Part shown: piece by piece, positions 8,244 through 16,800 of the stretch
Position numbering within the stretch: the first letter of the stretch is position 1
Layout: each line of letters begins with the position of its first letter
Assembly (NCBI RefSeq): GCF_003335585.1
Contig: NZ_QBFD01000046.1
Location: forward strand, 1,036,618-1,078,731
Direction of reading: 5' to 3'
Source of the DNA: Sulfitobacter sp. DFL-14
Lineage (GTDB): Bacteria > Pseudomonadota > Alphaproteobacteria > Rhodobacterales > Rhodobacteraceae
Length of the DNA: 42,114 bases
Notes under the pieces: generated by a model
Database searches by the model: none
What the model saw: only the letters and a program-made list of their open reading frames with translations
What the model was told of the DNA's origin: nothing
Position numbers and translations under genes: made by a program

Positions 8244-8609
8244 ATGTCTTTGCCGATGGAAATGTCACCGCAGCACTGGGTCACCCATGTCTTCAGCTCG
8301 AAAGCCGCCCGCGAGGGTGGCGTGGTGCGCCGCAAGATCAGGGACATCGAGCGTTACGTGGGGCTGGATGCCTTTCTGCTGGAACTACAGCGTTTCGGGA
8401 TAGGCTTGAAACATCCCACATCACTTTTCGCGTTCGACCGCAGGGAGAGGCAGCGAACAAGTGATTCAGGTATATCCCGAAACGCTATAGACCGCAGGGG
8501 ATTCTCGGCGGTTGAAAATGCAGGGCAGCTGGTGATCTTCTGCAATCAGGAACCTGTGCGGATCGCCTCCGGACCCATTCTTTCAACGAAATCCGTGCCG
8601 AACCTGTGA
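8244..8609 (+). CDS. Small conserved protein with in-frame palindromic-element insertion
   Basis: The open frame encodes 121 residues. Residues 1-49 (MSLPMEMSPQHWVTHVFSSK...LLELQ) and residues from about 84 (RRGFSAVENAGQLVIFCNQEPV) together resemble a ~70-residue roseobacter protein that is sometimes mislabelled as phosphoribosylanthranilate isomerase. Between them lie 34 codons (8391-8492) made by a palindromic repeat element, which keeps the frame open. The extra residues are unlike the rest (FGIGLKHPTSLFAF...). Family membership and the uninterrupted form are recalled, not searched. Whether the protein still folds is unknown; it could equally be an inactivated gene whose frame survived by chance. 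The C-terminal residues after EPVRIAS may also differ from relatives. Confidence 0.65.
   Translation: MSLPMEMSPQHWVTHVFSSKAAREGGVVRRKIRDIERYVGLDAFLLELQRFGIGLKHPTSLFAFDRRERQRTSDSGISRNAIDRRGFSAVENAGQLVIFCNQEPVRIASGPILSTKSVPNL
8385..8490. repeat. Palindromic element, copy B, inserted in a coding gene
   Basis: The terminal arms CTACAGCGTTTCGGGATA (8385-8402) and TATCCCGAAACGCTATAG (8473-8490) are inverted repeats with one mismatch. The inner part contains GTGATTCAGGT, also present in the copy at 30091-30197. At ~106 bases it is the same length as the other copies. It carries no stop codon in the frame of the host gene. It is the most diverged internally of the three copies. Confidence 0.8.
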
Positions 8610-8644
8610 AGGCATTGGACTGGCAAACTCCGCTGGGCTTGTAT

Positions 8645-8687
8645 CGTTTTCTTTGAAGAAAACGAACCGGACTTTTTGAAAAGTCCG
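8645..8687. repeat. Twin-hairpin direct repeat, unit 1
   Basis: Two hairpins lie side by side: CGTTTTC-TTTGAA-GAAAACG (8645-8664) and CCGGACTTTT-TG-AAAAGTCCG (8667-8687). The same 43 bases recur exactly at 8755-8797. The pair lies downstream of the aldolase gene, which is on the minus strand, so this may be a second transcription stop. Confidence 0.85.
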
Positions 8688-8754
8688 CATCCACCCGGTT
8701 CACACCGAAGTGGCTCGGCTCACGGCCCCTGCCTCGACCAGACGCATCAAAACC

Positions 8755-8797
8755 CGTTTTCTTTGAAGAAAACGAACCGGACTTTTTGAAAAGTCCG
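8755..8797. terminator. Twin-hairpin direct repeat, unit 2; likely aldolase terminator
   Basis: This is an exact copy of the 43 bases at 8645-8687, placed six bases beyond the aldolase stop codon. The stem CCGGACTTTT/AAAAGTCCGG is perfect and the T and A tracts are built into it, so it could end transcription from either side. A similar hairpin (CCGGAATTTT/AAAATTCCGG) lies at 17782-17803, so this is probably a genome-wide terminator type. Confidence 0.7.
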
Positions 8798-8802
8798 GCG
8801 CC

Positions 8803-9696
8803 CTAGCCGACAGAAGCGCGGTAGATCTTGCCGATATTCTCGCCCAGTGCCGCGTTGAAATCCGCATCCGACATCTTCACGTTCAGACCCTCGGTCAGCG
8901 CACGAGAGAAGCTCGCGATCATCCTGGGGTTACGGCTGAGACGGCGGCAGGCCTCGTCGGTGGAATAGCCCCCCGAAAGCGCCACCACCCGCAGCACATT
9001 GTCATGCCCGGCAAGCGTGTCATAGATGCCGTCCTCTTCGGGGATCGTCAGCTTCAGCATCACCAGCTGGTCCGGCCCCAGCTCGGAAACATGTGCCAGC
9101 AGCGCGCGGGCCAGCATCTCTTCGGCCTCCGCCTTGCTTTCGGAGTTGATGTTCACCTCCGGCTCGATGATCGGCACAAGACCTGCCGCACAGACCGTCC
9201 TGGCCACCTCGAACTGCTGCGCCACGACGGCCTCGATGCCCGCCTCGTTCGCCGCGTGGATGACTGAACGTTCCTTGGTTCCGAAAATCCCCTTGTCCGC
9301 CGCGCGGGCCAGCAGGTCTTCCAGACCGGGCATTGGTTTCAGCAATTGCACATCGCGGTCGGTCTCTTCCAGACCCTTGTCGATCTTCAGGAAGGGCACC
9401 ACCCGGCGGTCTTCCCACAGCAGCTGCGCAACGGGCTTGCCGTTGATCTCGGCGTCCATGGTCCGCTCGAACAGGATCGCGCCAATCACCTTTTCGCTGG
9501 TGAAATCATCCGCCAGGATAATCCGCGCACGCATGGCATGCATCGCGGCAAACATCTCTTCGTCGCCGTTGTAATCCTCGGGCTCAACGCCATAGAGGCT
9601 CAGCGCCTTTGGGGTCGAGCCGCCGGATTGATCCAGGGCCGCGATGAACCCCTTGCCGCTGGTCATCTGCATCTTTTGTGCTGAATTGATCGCCAT
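8803..9696 (-). CDS. Class I fructose-bisphosphate aldolase
   Basis: The 297-residue protein cleaves fructose 1,6-bisphosphate to two triose phosphates through a Schiff-base lysine. The N-terminal GFIAALDQSGGSTPKAL is the family hallmark. VPIIEPEVNI and MLKLTIPEEDGIYD carry the expected active-site residues, the lysine in MLKLT being the Schiff-base candidate. ATG 9696 is preceded by GGAG at proper spacing; an upstream in-frame extension to 9732 is not family-like. The gene is alone, with duplicated hairpins directly after its stop. Confidence 0.92.
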   Translation of the reverse strand: MAINSAQKMQMTSGKGFIAALDQSGGSTPKALSLYGVEPEDYNGDEEMFAAMHAMRARIILADDFTSEKVIGAILFERTMDAEINGKPVAQLLWEDRRVVPFLKIDKGLEETDRDVQLLKPMPGLEDLLARAADKGIFGTKERSVIHAANEAGIEAVVAQQFEVARTVCAAGLVPIIEPEVNINSESKAEAEEMLARALLAHVSELGPDQLVMLKLTIPEEDGIYDTLAGHDNVLRVVALSGGYSTDEACRRLSRNPRMIASFSRALTEGLNVKMSDADFNAALGENIGKIYRASVG

Positions 9697-9813
9697 GAAG
9701 AGCTCCGCCTGTCCTGTGATTCCTGTCAGCATCTTTCATAAGACAAGACGGCGACCGATGGTAGAGAGCGCGCCGGATGATAGCGCAAACGGCCCCGCAA
9801 GCGCCCGGGTGCC

Positions 9814-11166
9814 TCAACGGCGCGTCAGCTGCAGCCAGATCCCGCGCTCAGAGCGCACCGTCAGATGCGCCACGGGGACAGGCACCCTGCCCGGCACCGC
9901 CGCCACCCGGTAATCGCGCAGGATGCGCGACAGGATCAGCGGCCCCTCGACCATGGCAAAGCCGGCCCCGGTGCAAACCCGTGCCCCGGCGGAAAAGGGG
10001 ATATAGGCCTCGCGCTGACATTTCTGCCCGTTTTCCGTGCCCCAGCGCGCCGGGTCGAACCCGTCCGGATTGTCCCACAGCCTTTCGTGGCGGTGCAGAT
10101 GCCAGGGGCTGAGCACCAGCTGCGCCCCGGGTTTCACATCGCGGTCGCGGAACCGCTCCGGGCAGGTGCTTTCCCGGACCATCATCGGCACCGGCGGATA
10201 AAGCCGCAGCGCCTCGCGAAAGACATCGCGGCTGAGCCTGAGTTTCGACATCACCGCAAAATCGCAGGTCTCCAGCACCTGCGCCTCTTCGGCCAGCCGG
10301 TCCTGCCAATCGGGATGAGTCGCCAGCAGATACAATGTCCAGGCCAGGGCCGAGGCGCTGGTTTCATGCCCCGCGAGGAAGAAGATGGCGACCTGGTCCA
10401 CCATCTCTTCGGTGTCAAAACGCGCGCCGGTCACCGGGTCGGCGGTGGTCATGATCTTGGTCGCCAGATCGTCAGGCGCGGTGCCTGCGGCAATCTCCTC
10501 CATGCGGCCTTTGGTCAATGCGGTGATCAGCCGGCGGATGCGGGCGGCACTTGCCTTTGTCCCGCGGCGAAAGAAACGCGGCATCCAGCGCGGCAGCGGC
10601 ACAAAGGCGGCTAGATTCAGCAGCGGCTGGCTGCGCTGATAGGTCTTGAATTCCTCGAACACTTCCCGCGCCAGGTGGTGTTCGATGGGGATCGAGAACA
10701 GCGTGCGAAAGATCACATCGGCAGCGGCATGGCTGGTCTCCGCCTCGATCTCGATCACCTGGCCTGCATGGGGCGCCAGCCGCTCCGCCGCCGCCTCTGC
10801 CGCCTCCCACATGGCGGGAAAAGTCTCGCGCAGGCGGCCCCCCTCAAAGGCCGGGTCGATGATGCGGCGCTGGCGCTTCCAGGTGTCGCCATTGGTCAGG
10901 AATACCGAATTGCCCAGCAGCGGGCGCAGCCCCTCGCCGATGCGGTCCGATTTGGGAAAATCGTCGGGCCGGTCCTTCAGCACCGTCTTGATCAGTTCGG
11001 GCTGGTTCATCAGGTAGCTGCGGAAGAAGGGCGTGCGGAACTCCGCCATCCAGGCACGGTAAAGCCGCGCGGGCTGCGCCGACAGGATATCGGCGCGAAA
11101 CAGCCGCGCATAGCGCCAGAGCGAGACCTTGTCAGGGCGGCTGGCAGGCTTCGGCGGCAGGCTCAT
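9814..11166 (-). CDS. Cytochrome P450
   Basis: The 450-residue soluble haem monooxygenase has the oxygen-binding I-helix motif AGHET (residues 265-269), the K-helix EALR (318-321), and the haem-ligand loop FSAGARVCTG with Cys398 as the thiolate ligand. There is no membrane anchor, so it should use soluble ferredoxin partners; none are encoded nearby. The substrate cannot be inferred. The start overlaps the stop of the upstream hydrolase-like gene by four bases (11163-11166), so the two are translated as one unit. Confidence 0.95.
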   Translation of the reverse strand: MSLPPKPASRPDKVSLWRYARLFRADILSAQPARLYRAWMAEFRTPFFRSYLMNQPELIKTVLKDRPDDFPKSDRIGEGLRPLLGNSVFLTNGDTWKRQRRIIDPAFEGGRLRETFPAMWEAAEAAAERLAPHAGQVIEIEAETSHAAADVIFRTLFSIPIEHHLAREVFEEFKTYQRSQPLLNLAAFVPLPRWMPRFFRRGTKASAARIRRLITALTKGRMEEIAAGTAPDDLATKIMTTADPVTGARFDTEEMVDQVAIFFLAGHETSASALAWTLYLLATHPDWQDRLAEEAQVLETCDFAVMSKLRLSRDVFREALRLYPPVPMMVRESTCPERFRDRDVKPGAQLVLSPWHLHRHERLWDNPDGFDPARWGTENGQKCQREAYIPFSAGARVCTGAGFAMVEGPLILSRILRDYRVAAVPGRVPVPVAHLTVRSERGIWLQLTRR

Positions 11167-12374
11167 GCGGCCAGCGACGTGTATTTGTTGACCGCGCGGT
11201 CGATGCGTGATTTCGACGGCGGCCGCCCGGCGTAACGTGCGGCAAGGGTCCGGGGCCCTGCGGTGATCTGGAAGTAATCATAGTCCTTTGGCCGGTCAAA
11301 GGCGCAGAGATACTGGAAATGCAGGCGGAAGAACCGCCAGCGCAATTCCTTCCAGCGCGCGGGGCTGAGCGACTGCGTGAAGGCGGCAGAGAACACCAGC
11401 GGCCATTTCTTGCCCGCCGGGGCCACGCCCGACACCGCCACCGGATCGCAAAGCGCAAAGGCGCAGCCGTCACCGGGGGCGGTGACATCGACCCAGGTCA
11501 GCTCCTCGCGGGCACTGAGATACTGCAAATCCGCTCGCAGCCGATGCGCCTCAGGCAGGAATGATACCATCGGCACCACCTGCCCCAGCGTGAGAAAGGA
11601 CAGTGCAGGCCCGTCCCCCGGCACCCTGCCTGCGCGGATCAAATCGGCCAGCACCGAGACCCCCAGATGCGCGCCCGATGAATGGCCCACCACCAGCACT
11701 TCCTGCGCGTCCTCCTGCAATGCCGCTGCGATACTTTCGCCGAATGCCGCCATCCGCGCCTCCAGCTCCGGCGGGTTCGCACCTCGCGACGCGGCGGAAT
11801 AGGAATAGTCATGCATCAGGTAATAGGCAAAAAATTTGCCATCCTTGGCCTTGAACCAGCGCAATAGCCAGAGAAAGGCAAGGGCACCTGTGATCCAACC
11901 AACCAACGGGTGCAGTAACCCGAATACCTTGAAGACCAACAGCCACAACGCCAGGGCAATTCCCAACTGCCCCAGCAGCATCCCCACCGGATAAAGTGCC
12001 GCGATCACCGGACCCTTGCGCAGCTTCATCAGCCGCCAGAGCGCGCCGGAGGCGATATAGACCCAGGCTGTGCGCAGCAATTGCAGATATGTGGCGGGGA
12101 TCGAATTGCTCATGCTGTCGCGCACGATATCGGACCAGACCAGCACCTCCACATCCGCAGCGACACTTGCCGCCTCGATGGTGGCATCGACGTGCCAGCC
12201 GTAGTTCCCGCCCTTGGGTTTCGGCTTGAGGGCAATCTCATATCCGGAAATTGCCGCCTGGGCCGCGCTTTCCTTGCGATACAGCTCCCGGTAGCGGCGC
12301 GGATGGATGGGATCGTAGCCGGGAATGTAAAACACCCGCCGCCGCGCCACCCGATTTTCCACCTGTTCGCTCAT
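11163..12374 (-). CDS. Membrane protein with alpha/beta-hydrolase-like GHSSG motif
   Basis: I do not recognise a named family for this 403-residue protein. It starts with soluble sequence (VFYIPGYDPIHPRRYRELY), which resembles the first strand and turn of alpha/beta hydrolases. Two or three hydrophobic segments lie at about residues 125-175. The nucleophile-elbow motif VLVVGHSSGAHLG is near residue 240, with its Ser as candidate nucleophile. A candidate Asp lies in VTAPGDGCAF; a His partner is not obvious. It is the first gene of a coupled pair with the P450, which suggests joint action on a lipid-like or hydrophobic substrate. That is inference only. A 14-bp palindrome array lies 180-260 bases upstream. 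Confidence 0.75.
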   Translation of the reverse strand: MSEQVENRVARRRVFYIPGYDPIHPRRYRELYRKESAAQAAISGYEIALKPKPKGGNYGWHVDATIEAASVAADVEVLVWSDIVRDSMSNSIPATYLQLLRTAWVYIASGALWRLMKLRKGPVIAALYPVGMLLGQLGIALALWLLVFKVFGLLHPLVGWITGALAFLWLLRWFKAKDGKFFAYYLMHDYSYSAASRGANPPELEARMAAFGESIAAALQEDAQEVLVVGHSSGAHLGVSVLADLIRAGRVPGDGPALSFLTLGQVVPMVSFLPEAHRLRADLQYLSAREELTWVDVTAPGDGCAFALCDPVAVSGVAPAGKKWPLVFSAAFTQSLSPARWKELRWRFFRLHFQYLCAFDRPKDYDYFQITAGPRTLAARYAGRPPSKSRIDRAVNKYTSLAA

Positions 12375-12738
12375 TGCCTGCCGCCCGTTGTTGGGCGCAA
12401 GCTTAGCCAGAAATCCAGGCGAGAGTAAGGCGCTTTAGCGAAAGGGGCATGGCCATCGGCCCTGTGCCTCCCGGCGCTCATGCGCCCGTCAAACGCGGCG
12501 GATCATACCGGATCGTTCTGCGCGGTCGGCTCGTTTCATACCGCTCCGCGAAGACATGTCATTCTATACAGGTCTGCGATGACATGTCATTTCAGACCGG
12601 TCTTGGTAGACATGTCAAAAATGACATGTCTTCATTTGAGGCGCGACAATCGCAAGCTGCCGCGACCGCAGATGTCGGGCATAAAGCGGCGGCGGCATGT
12701 GCGACACCAAGACAACAGCAATCGCCCTGGAATGGCCC
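12375..12738. other. Intergenic region between ccdA and the hydrolase-P450 unit
   Basis: No gene is supported in these 364 bases. Open frames on the plus strand run through a palindrome array and into ccdA on the opposite strand, and lack ribosome-binding sites. Both flanking genes are on the minus strand. The region should therefore hold the promoter of the hydrolase-P450 pair and the end of the ccdA 3' side is at 12739. Confidence 0.55.
12553..12636. repeat. Six-unit 14-bp palindrome array (GACATGTC)
   Basis: Six 8-bp palindromic or near-palindromic cores start every 14 bases: GACATGTC at 12553, TACAGGTC at 12567, GACATGTC at 12581, GACCGGTC at 12595, GACATGTC at 12609 and GACATGTC at 12623. 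The 6-base spacers vary, so the cores and their spacing are what is kept. This looks like an operator or iteron cluster for a protein that binds cooperatively. It lies 180-260 bases upstream of the minus-strand start at 12374. Confidence 0.8.
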
Positions 12739-13491
12739 TCAGCCCAGTGACCCCAGCGCCGGAAAAGTCTCCAGCAACCAGAAGGCAAAGCCGGAGAAAG
12801 CCCCGGTCAGCATCGCCAGCCCCACCAGCACCAGCAGGATGCCCATGATCCGCTCGATCAGCCCCATATGCGGCTTGATCCGGTTCATCAGACCCATGGC
12901 GCGGGTGATGAACATCGCCGCCAGCAGAAAGGGAATGCCCAGCCCCGCCGCATAGATCCCCAGCAGCAGCGTGCCACGCGTCACGGAAGCCTCGGATGCC
13001 GCCAGTGACAGGATCGCCCCCAGCTGCGGCCCGATGCAGGGCGTCCAGCCAAAGGCAAAGGCAAGCCCCAGCACATAGGCGCCAAAGCTGGACCCGCCCT
13101 TGTCGCCTGCGTCAAGCCGCGCCTCGCGGTCTAGAAAGGGAATGCGGAACAGCCCCAGGAAATGCAGACCGAAGACAATGATCACAACGCCCGAGATTCG
13201 CGCGAAAAGTACCTGATTTTGCAGGAAAAACGCGCCAAATGCCGATGCGGTGAAGCCCAGGATCAGGAAAACCGTGCTCAGCCCCAGAACAAAGAAGACC
13301 GCCGCCACAACCGCACGTCTGCGCGCCGCCGCAACGCTGGACATATCGCCCAGGCTGACGCCGCTCATATAGGCAAGATAGGGCGGCACGATCGGCAGCA
13401 CACAGGGGCTGAGAAAGCTGATCACCCCCGCCAGAAGCGCCACCAGCATCGCAGGGAAAAGACCCGCATCTATGAGTTCGATACCAAACAT
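12739..13491 (-). CDS. ccdA: CcdA-type thiol-disulfide membrane transporter
   Basis: The 250-residue protein has six hydrophobic segments and the two conserved cysteines of the CcdA/DsbD-beta family. They lie in SPCVLPIVPPYL (near residue 30) and TPCIGPQLG (near residue 150). CcdA passes electrons from cytoplasmic thioredoxin to periplasmic thiol proteins, as needed for cytochrome c maturation. No thioredoxin-like partner is adjacent. A TusA-like sulfur carrier is divergently encoded 93 bases away, a neighbour that also works with thiols. Confidence 0.92.
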   Translation of the reverse strand: MFGIELIDAGLFPAMLVALLAGVISFLSPCVLPIVPPYLAYMSGVSLGDMSSVAAARRRAVVAAVFFVLGLSTVFLILGFTASAFGAFFLQNQVLFARISGVVIIVFGLHFLGLFRIPFLDREARLDAGDKGGSSFGAYVLGLAFAFGWTPCIGPQLGAILSLAASEASVTRGTLLLGIYAAGLGIPFLLAAMFITRAMGLMNRIKPHMGLIERIMGILLVLVGLAMLTGAFSGFAFWLLETFPALGSLG

Positions 13492-13584
13492 GCGCCACCC
13501 TTACCCCCGTTGCGCAGCCGCGTCACGCCCCGCGCCGGTCACAAGCCTGTGGACGGGGTGTAACATCTGTCTTATCCCGGCGAC

Positions 13585-13812
13585 ATGATCACACAAGACC
13601 TCGACGCCATCGGGCTGCTCTGCCCCCTGCCCGTGCTGAAACTGCGCAAACGTCTGTCCGCGCTGTCACCGGGCGATTGCATCGCCATGCGCGCGGATGA
13701 TCCCGCCGCGATCATCGATGTGCCGCATTTCTGCGCCGAGGCGGGGCATACCCTGGTCGAAACCCGCGAGGACGGGGCCGCCCAGGTCTATCTCGTGCGC
13801 AAGGGCGGATAG
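13585..13812 (+). CDS. TusA-family sulfur carrier protein
   Basis: The 75-residue protein has the TusA fold layout with the CPLP motif (Cys13 in GLLCPLPVLKLRKRL). In this family the cysteine carries persulfide sulfur between enzymes. A second Cys (HFCAEAGH) lies near residue 50. Whether it serves tRNA thiolation, as TusA does, or another sulfur route cannot be told. It is divergent from ccdA and followed by a bidirectional terminator shared with rne. Confidence 0.88.
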   Translation: MITQDLDAIGLLCPLPVLKLRKRLSALSPGDCIAMRADDPAAIIDVPHFCAEAGHTLVETREDGAAQVYLVRKGG

Positions 13813-13813
13813 C

Positions 13814-13843
13814 AAAAGGCGGGCCCAAAGACCCGCCTCTTTC
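13814..13843. terminator. Bidirectional terminator between the TusA-like gene and rne
   Basis: The stem GGCGGG (13818-13823) pairs with CCCGCC (13832-13837) around an 8-base loop. AAAA precedes the stem and TCTTTC follows it, so a U-rich tail is present on both strands. The convergent genes end at 13812 (plus) and 13884 (minus). Confidence 0.8.
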
Positions 13844-13883
13844 AAAGCGTCAGACGCCATAATTCATGATCTGCGCTGCGGCG

Positions 13884-16800
13884 TCAGCCGCCCAGCGACC
13901 ACCAGCCGCGTTTCTTCGGCTTTTTCTCGGCAACCTCTTCCGGTGCCGCCTCGGGCGCGGGTTCAGCTGCCTTGGGTTCGGGCTCCGCCGCCTTGGGTTC
14001 AGACTCCGCCGCCTTGGCTTCTGGCGCCGCCGCTTCGGGCTCGGGCTCGGCTGACACGCTGGGTGTCGAGGCCGCCTGTGCAACCGGTGCCACGCTTGGC
14101 GTCGCCTCCGGCTTTTCCTCGGCCACGGGTTCCGGCGTTGCCGCCTCGACCGGTGCCGCCGCAGTCTCCGCCTTGGGATCAACCTTGGGTTTCGGCTTGG
14201 CCCGGCTGCGGGTGGTTTTCGGCTTGGCCGCGGTTTCCTTGGCAGGGGTCTCCTTGGCCGCTGTGGTCTTGGCCGTGGTTTCCTTGCCCGTGGTTTCCTT
14301 GGTTGCGGCCTCATTGGCGGTGTCATCCGCCGCAGGCGCAGTCTTGGCCTTTGACGTGCTGCGCGAACGGGTCGTTTTCGGCTTGGGCTTCGGCGCCGCC
14401 TCGGCATCCGCTGCTTCCCCGGCTTCCGCTGGTGCCGAAGTCCTGGCATCCGCATCGAGGGCAGCTTCGGCCTCGGCTTTCGCCTTGGCAGATGTGCTGC
14501 GCGACCGGCTGCGGGTGGAGGGTTTCTTTTTGGTCTCCGCCGCAACCGGTTCTGCGGTCGCCTTGGCCTCCTCTGCCGCAGGCTCCCCTGCAGTGGCGGC
14601 ATCCTCAGCGGATGCGGCGCTCTGGCTTACCTGGCCTGCATCGGCATCCGAAGATTGATCCTCATCATCCGATTCATTGTCATCGGAGGATTGATCCCCA
14701 TTCTGATAATCGCCGTTCGACTTGCTCTTGGACCGGCTCCGCCGACGCCGACGGCGCCGCTTGGGCTTGCCCTCACCGTCAGAGGACGCCCCCTTGTCAG
14801 AGGAAGACCCCTTGTCATAGGAAGACCCCCTGGACTGGCTCTGCCCGCCGCGGTCATCTGTCTCCTCGACGGCATCCTCCCCGGCCCGTTCCGCCTCTTC
14901 CGCGGCGGCGGCGTCATCCTCGTCGATCTTGTCCATCAGCGAGGTATCGACAGATACCACATGGTTGGCCGGCGGCACGACACGTGTCGCGGTCTTGAAC
15001 TTTTCCATGCTGAACTCAGGGCTGATCAGATGCGGATCACCCTCGATCCGCACCGACATGCCATAGCGCGCCTCGCATTGCGCGACATGCTCGCGTTTCT
15101 GGTTCATCAGGAAGTTCGCGATGGCCACCGGTGCCTTGATCAGCACCTCGCGGGAACGGCGGCGCGTGCCTTCTTCCTCGATCTGGCGGATGATCGACAG
15201 CGCGAGGTTGTCGTCGCTGCGGATCAGACCGGTGCCATGGCAGGCCTGGCAGGGCTGAGTCGTCGCCTCGATCATGCCGGGGCGCAGACGCTGACGCGAC
15301 ATTTCCATCAGGCCAAAGCCCGAAATGCGGCCAATCTGGATGCGCGCGCGATCGGTCTTGAGCTTGTCTTTCATCCGCTTCTCGACGGCGGCGTTGTTCT
15401 TGCGCTCGTCCATGTCGATGAAGTCGATCACGATCAGCCCCGCAAGGTCACGCAGACGCAGCTGGCGCGCCACTTCGTCAGCGGCCTCCAGGTTGGTCTT
15501 GAGCGCGGTCTGCTCAATCGAGCCTTCCTTGGTCGCCCGGCCGGAGTTCACGTCGATCGCCACCAGCGCCTCTGTCACGCCGATCACGATATAGCCGCCC
15601 GACGGCAGCTGCACCGTCGGATTGAACATGCCGCTGAGATAGGTTTCCACCTGGTAGCGGGCAAACAGCGGCAGCCGCTCCTCATAGCGTTTCACGTTCT
15701 TGGCATGGGACGGCATGATCATCTTCATGAAGTCCTTGGCGATGCGGTAGCCGCGCTCGCCCTCCACATGGATCTCGTCGATGTCGCGGTTGTAAAGATC
15801 GCGGATCGAGCGTTTGATCAGGTCGCCTTCCTCATAGATCTTGGCGGGTGCCATGCTTTTCAGCGTCAGCTCGCGGATCTGTTCCCACAGGCGCTGCAGG
15901 TATTCGTAATCGCGCTTGATCTCGGCCTTGGTGCGTTTCGCCCCGGCGGTGCGCACGATCAGCCCGGCCCCCTGGGGCACCTTGATCTCGTTTGCGATTT
16001 CCTTGAGCTTCTTGCGGTCCGCCGCATTGGTGATCTTGCGCGAAATGCCGCCGCCACGGGCGGTGTTCGGCATCAGCACGCAATACCGGCCCGCCAGCGA
16101 CAGATAGGTGGTCAGCGCCGCACCCTTGTTGCCACGCTCTTCCTTGACGACCTGAACCAGCAGGATCTGACGGACCTTGATGACTTCCTGGATCTTGTAG
16201 CGCTTGGGCCGGGGCTTGCGCACCGGGCGGATGTCTTCGCTGTCGTCTTCCTCGGCAACGGATTCGATGCTGTCGTCCTTGTCCGAAGCATCGCCACTGT
16301 TGTCATTGCCGCGCGCGTCAGCGCCGTCCTCTTCACCGCTGTCATCGTTTTCGGAGGCATCACCGTTTTCGGCGCTGTCATCGCTGCGGTCGTCGTCCTG
16401 ATCGTCTTCGCCGACGGCAGGTGTTTCTACCGGAGTTTCGCCAACCCGCTCCATCGGAGAGGAGGCCTCGTCCTCGGACAGATCGACGGTTTCCATGCCG
16501 TTGATATCACTGGATGTGGTTGCATCCTGGGTTGTGACATCCGCCGCCTTGGAGCTGGAACGGCTTCGCGACCGCGACCGGGAGGACGACCGCTTGGGCT
16601 TGTCCTCCTCTTCCTCGCGGGCCGCCTGTGCCTCGGCATAGGCGCGTTCCTCTTCCAGCAGCGCCTGACGGTCGGCTACGGGAATCTGGTAGTAATCGGG
16701 ATGAATCTCGGAAAAGGCGAGGAAACCGTGACGGTTGCCGCCGTAATCGATAAACGCCGCCTGCAGCGACGGTTCGACCCGTGTTACCTTTGCGAGATAG

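Noticed and set aside
12553..12636. CRISPR array
   Set aside because: Units are only 14 bases with 6-base spacers and 8-base palindromic cores; no cas genes are nearby.
12449..12955. Plus-strand open frame crossing the palindrome array
   Set aside because: It continues into ccdA on the opposite strand and its residues over the array simply reflect the GACATGTC repeat.
13697..14998. Plus-strand open frame of 433 codons rich in Pro, Arg and Trp
   Set aside because: It overlaps the TusA-like gene in another frame and the repetitive rne tail; the composition is what low-complexity Ala/Glu codons give when read on the opposite strand.
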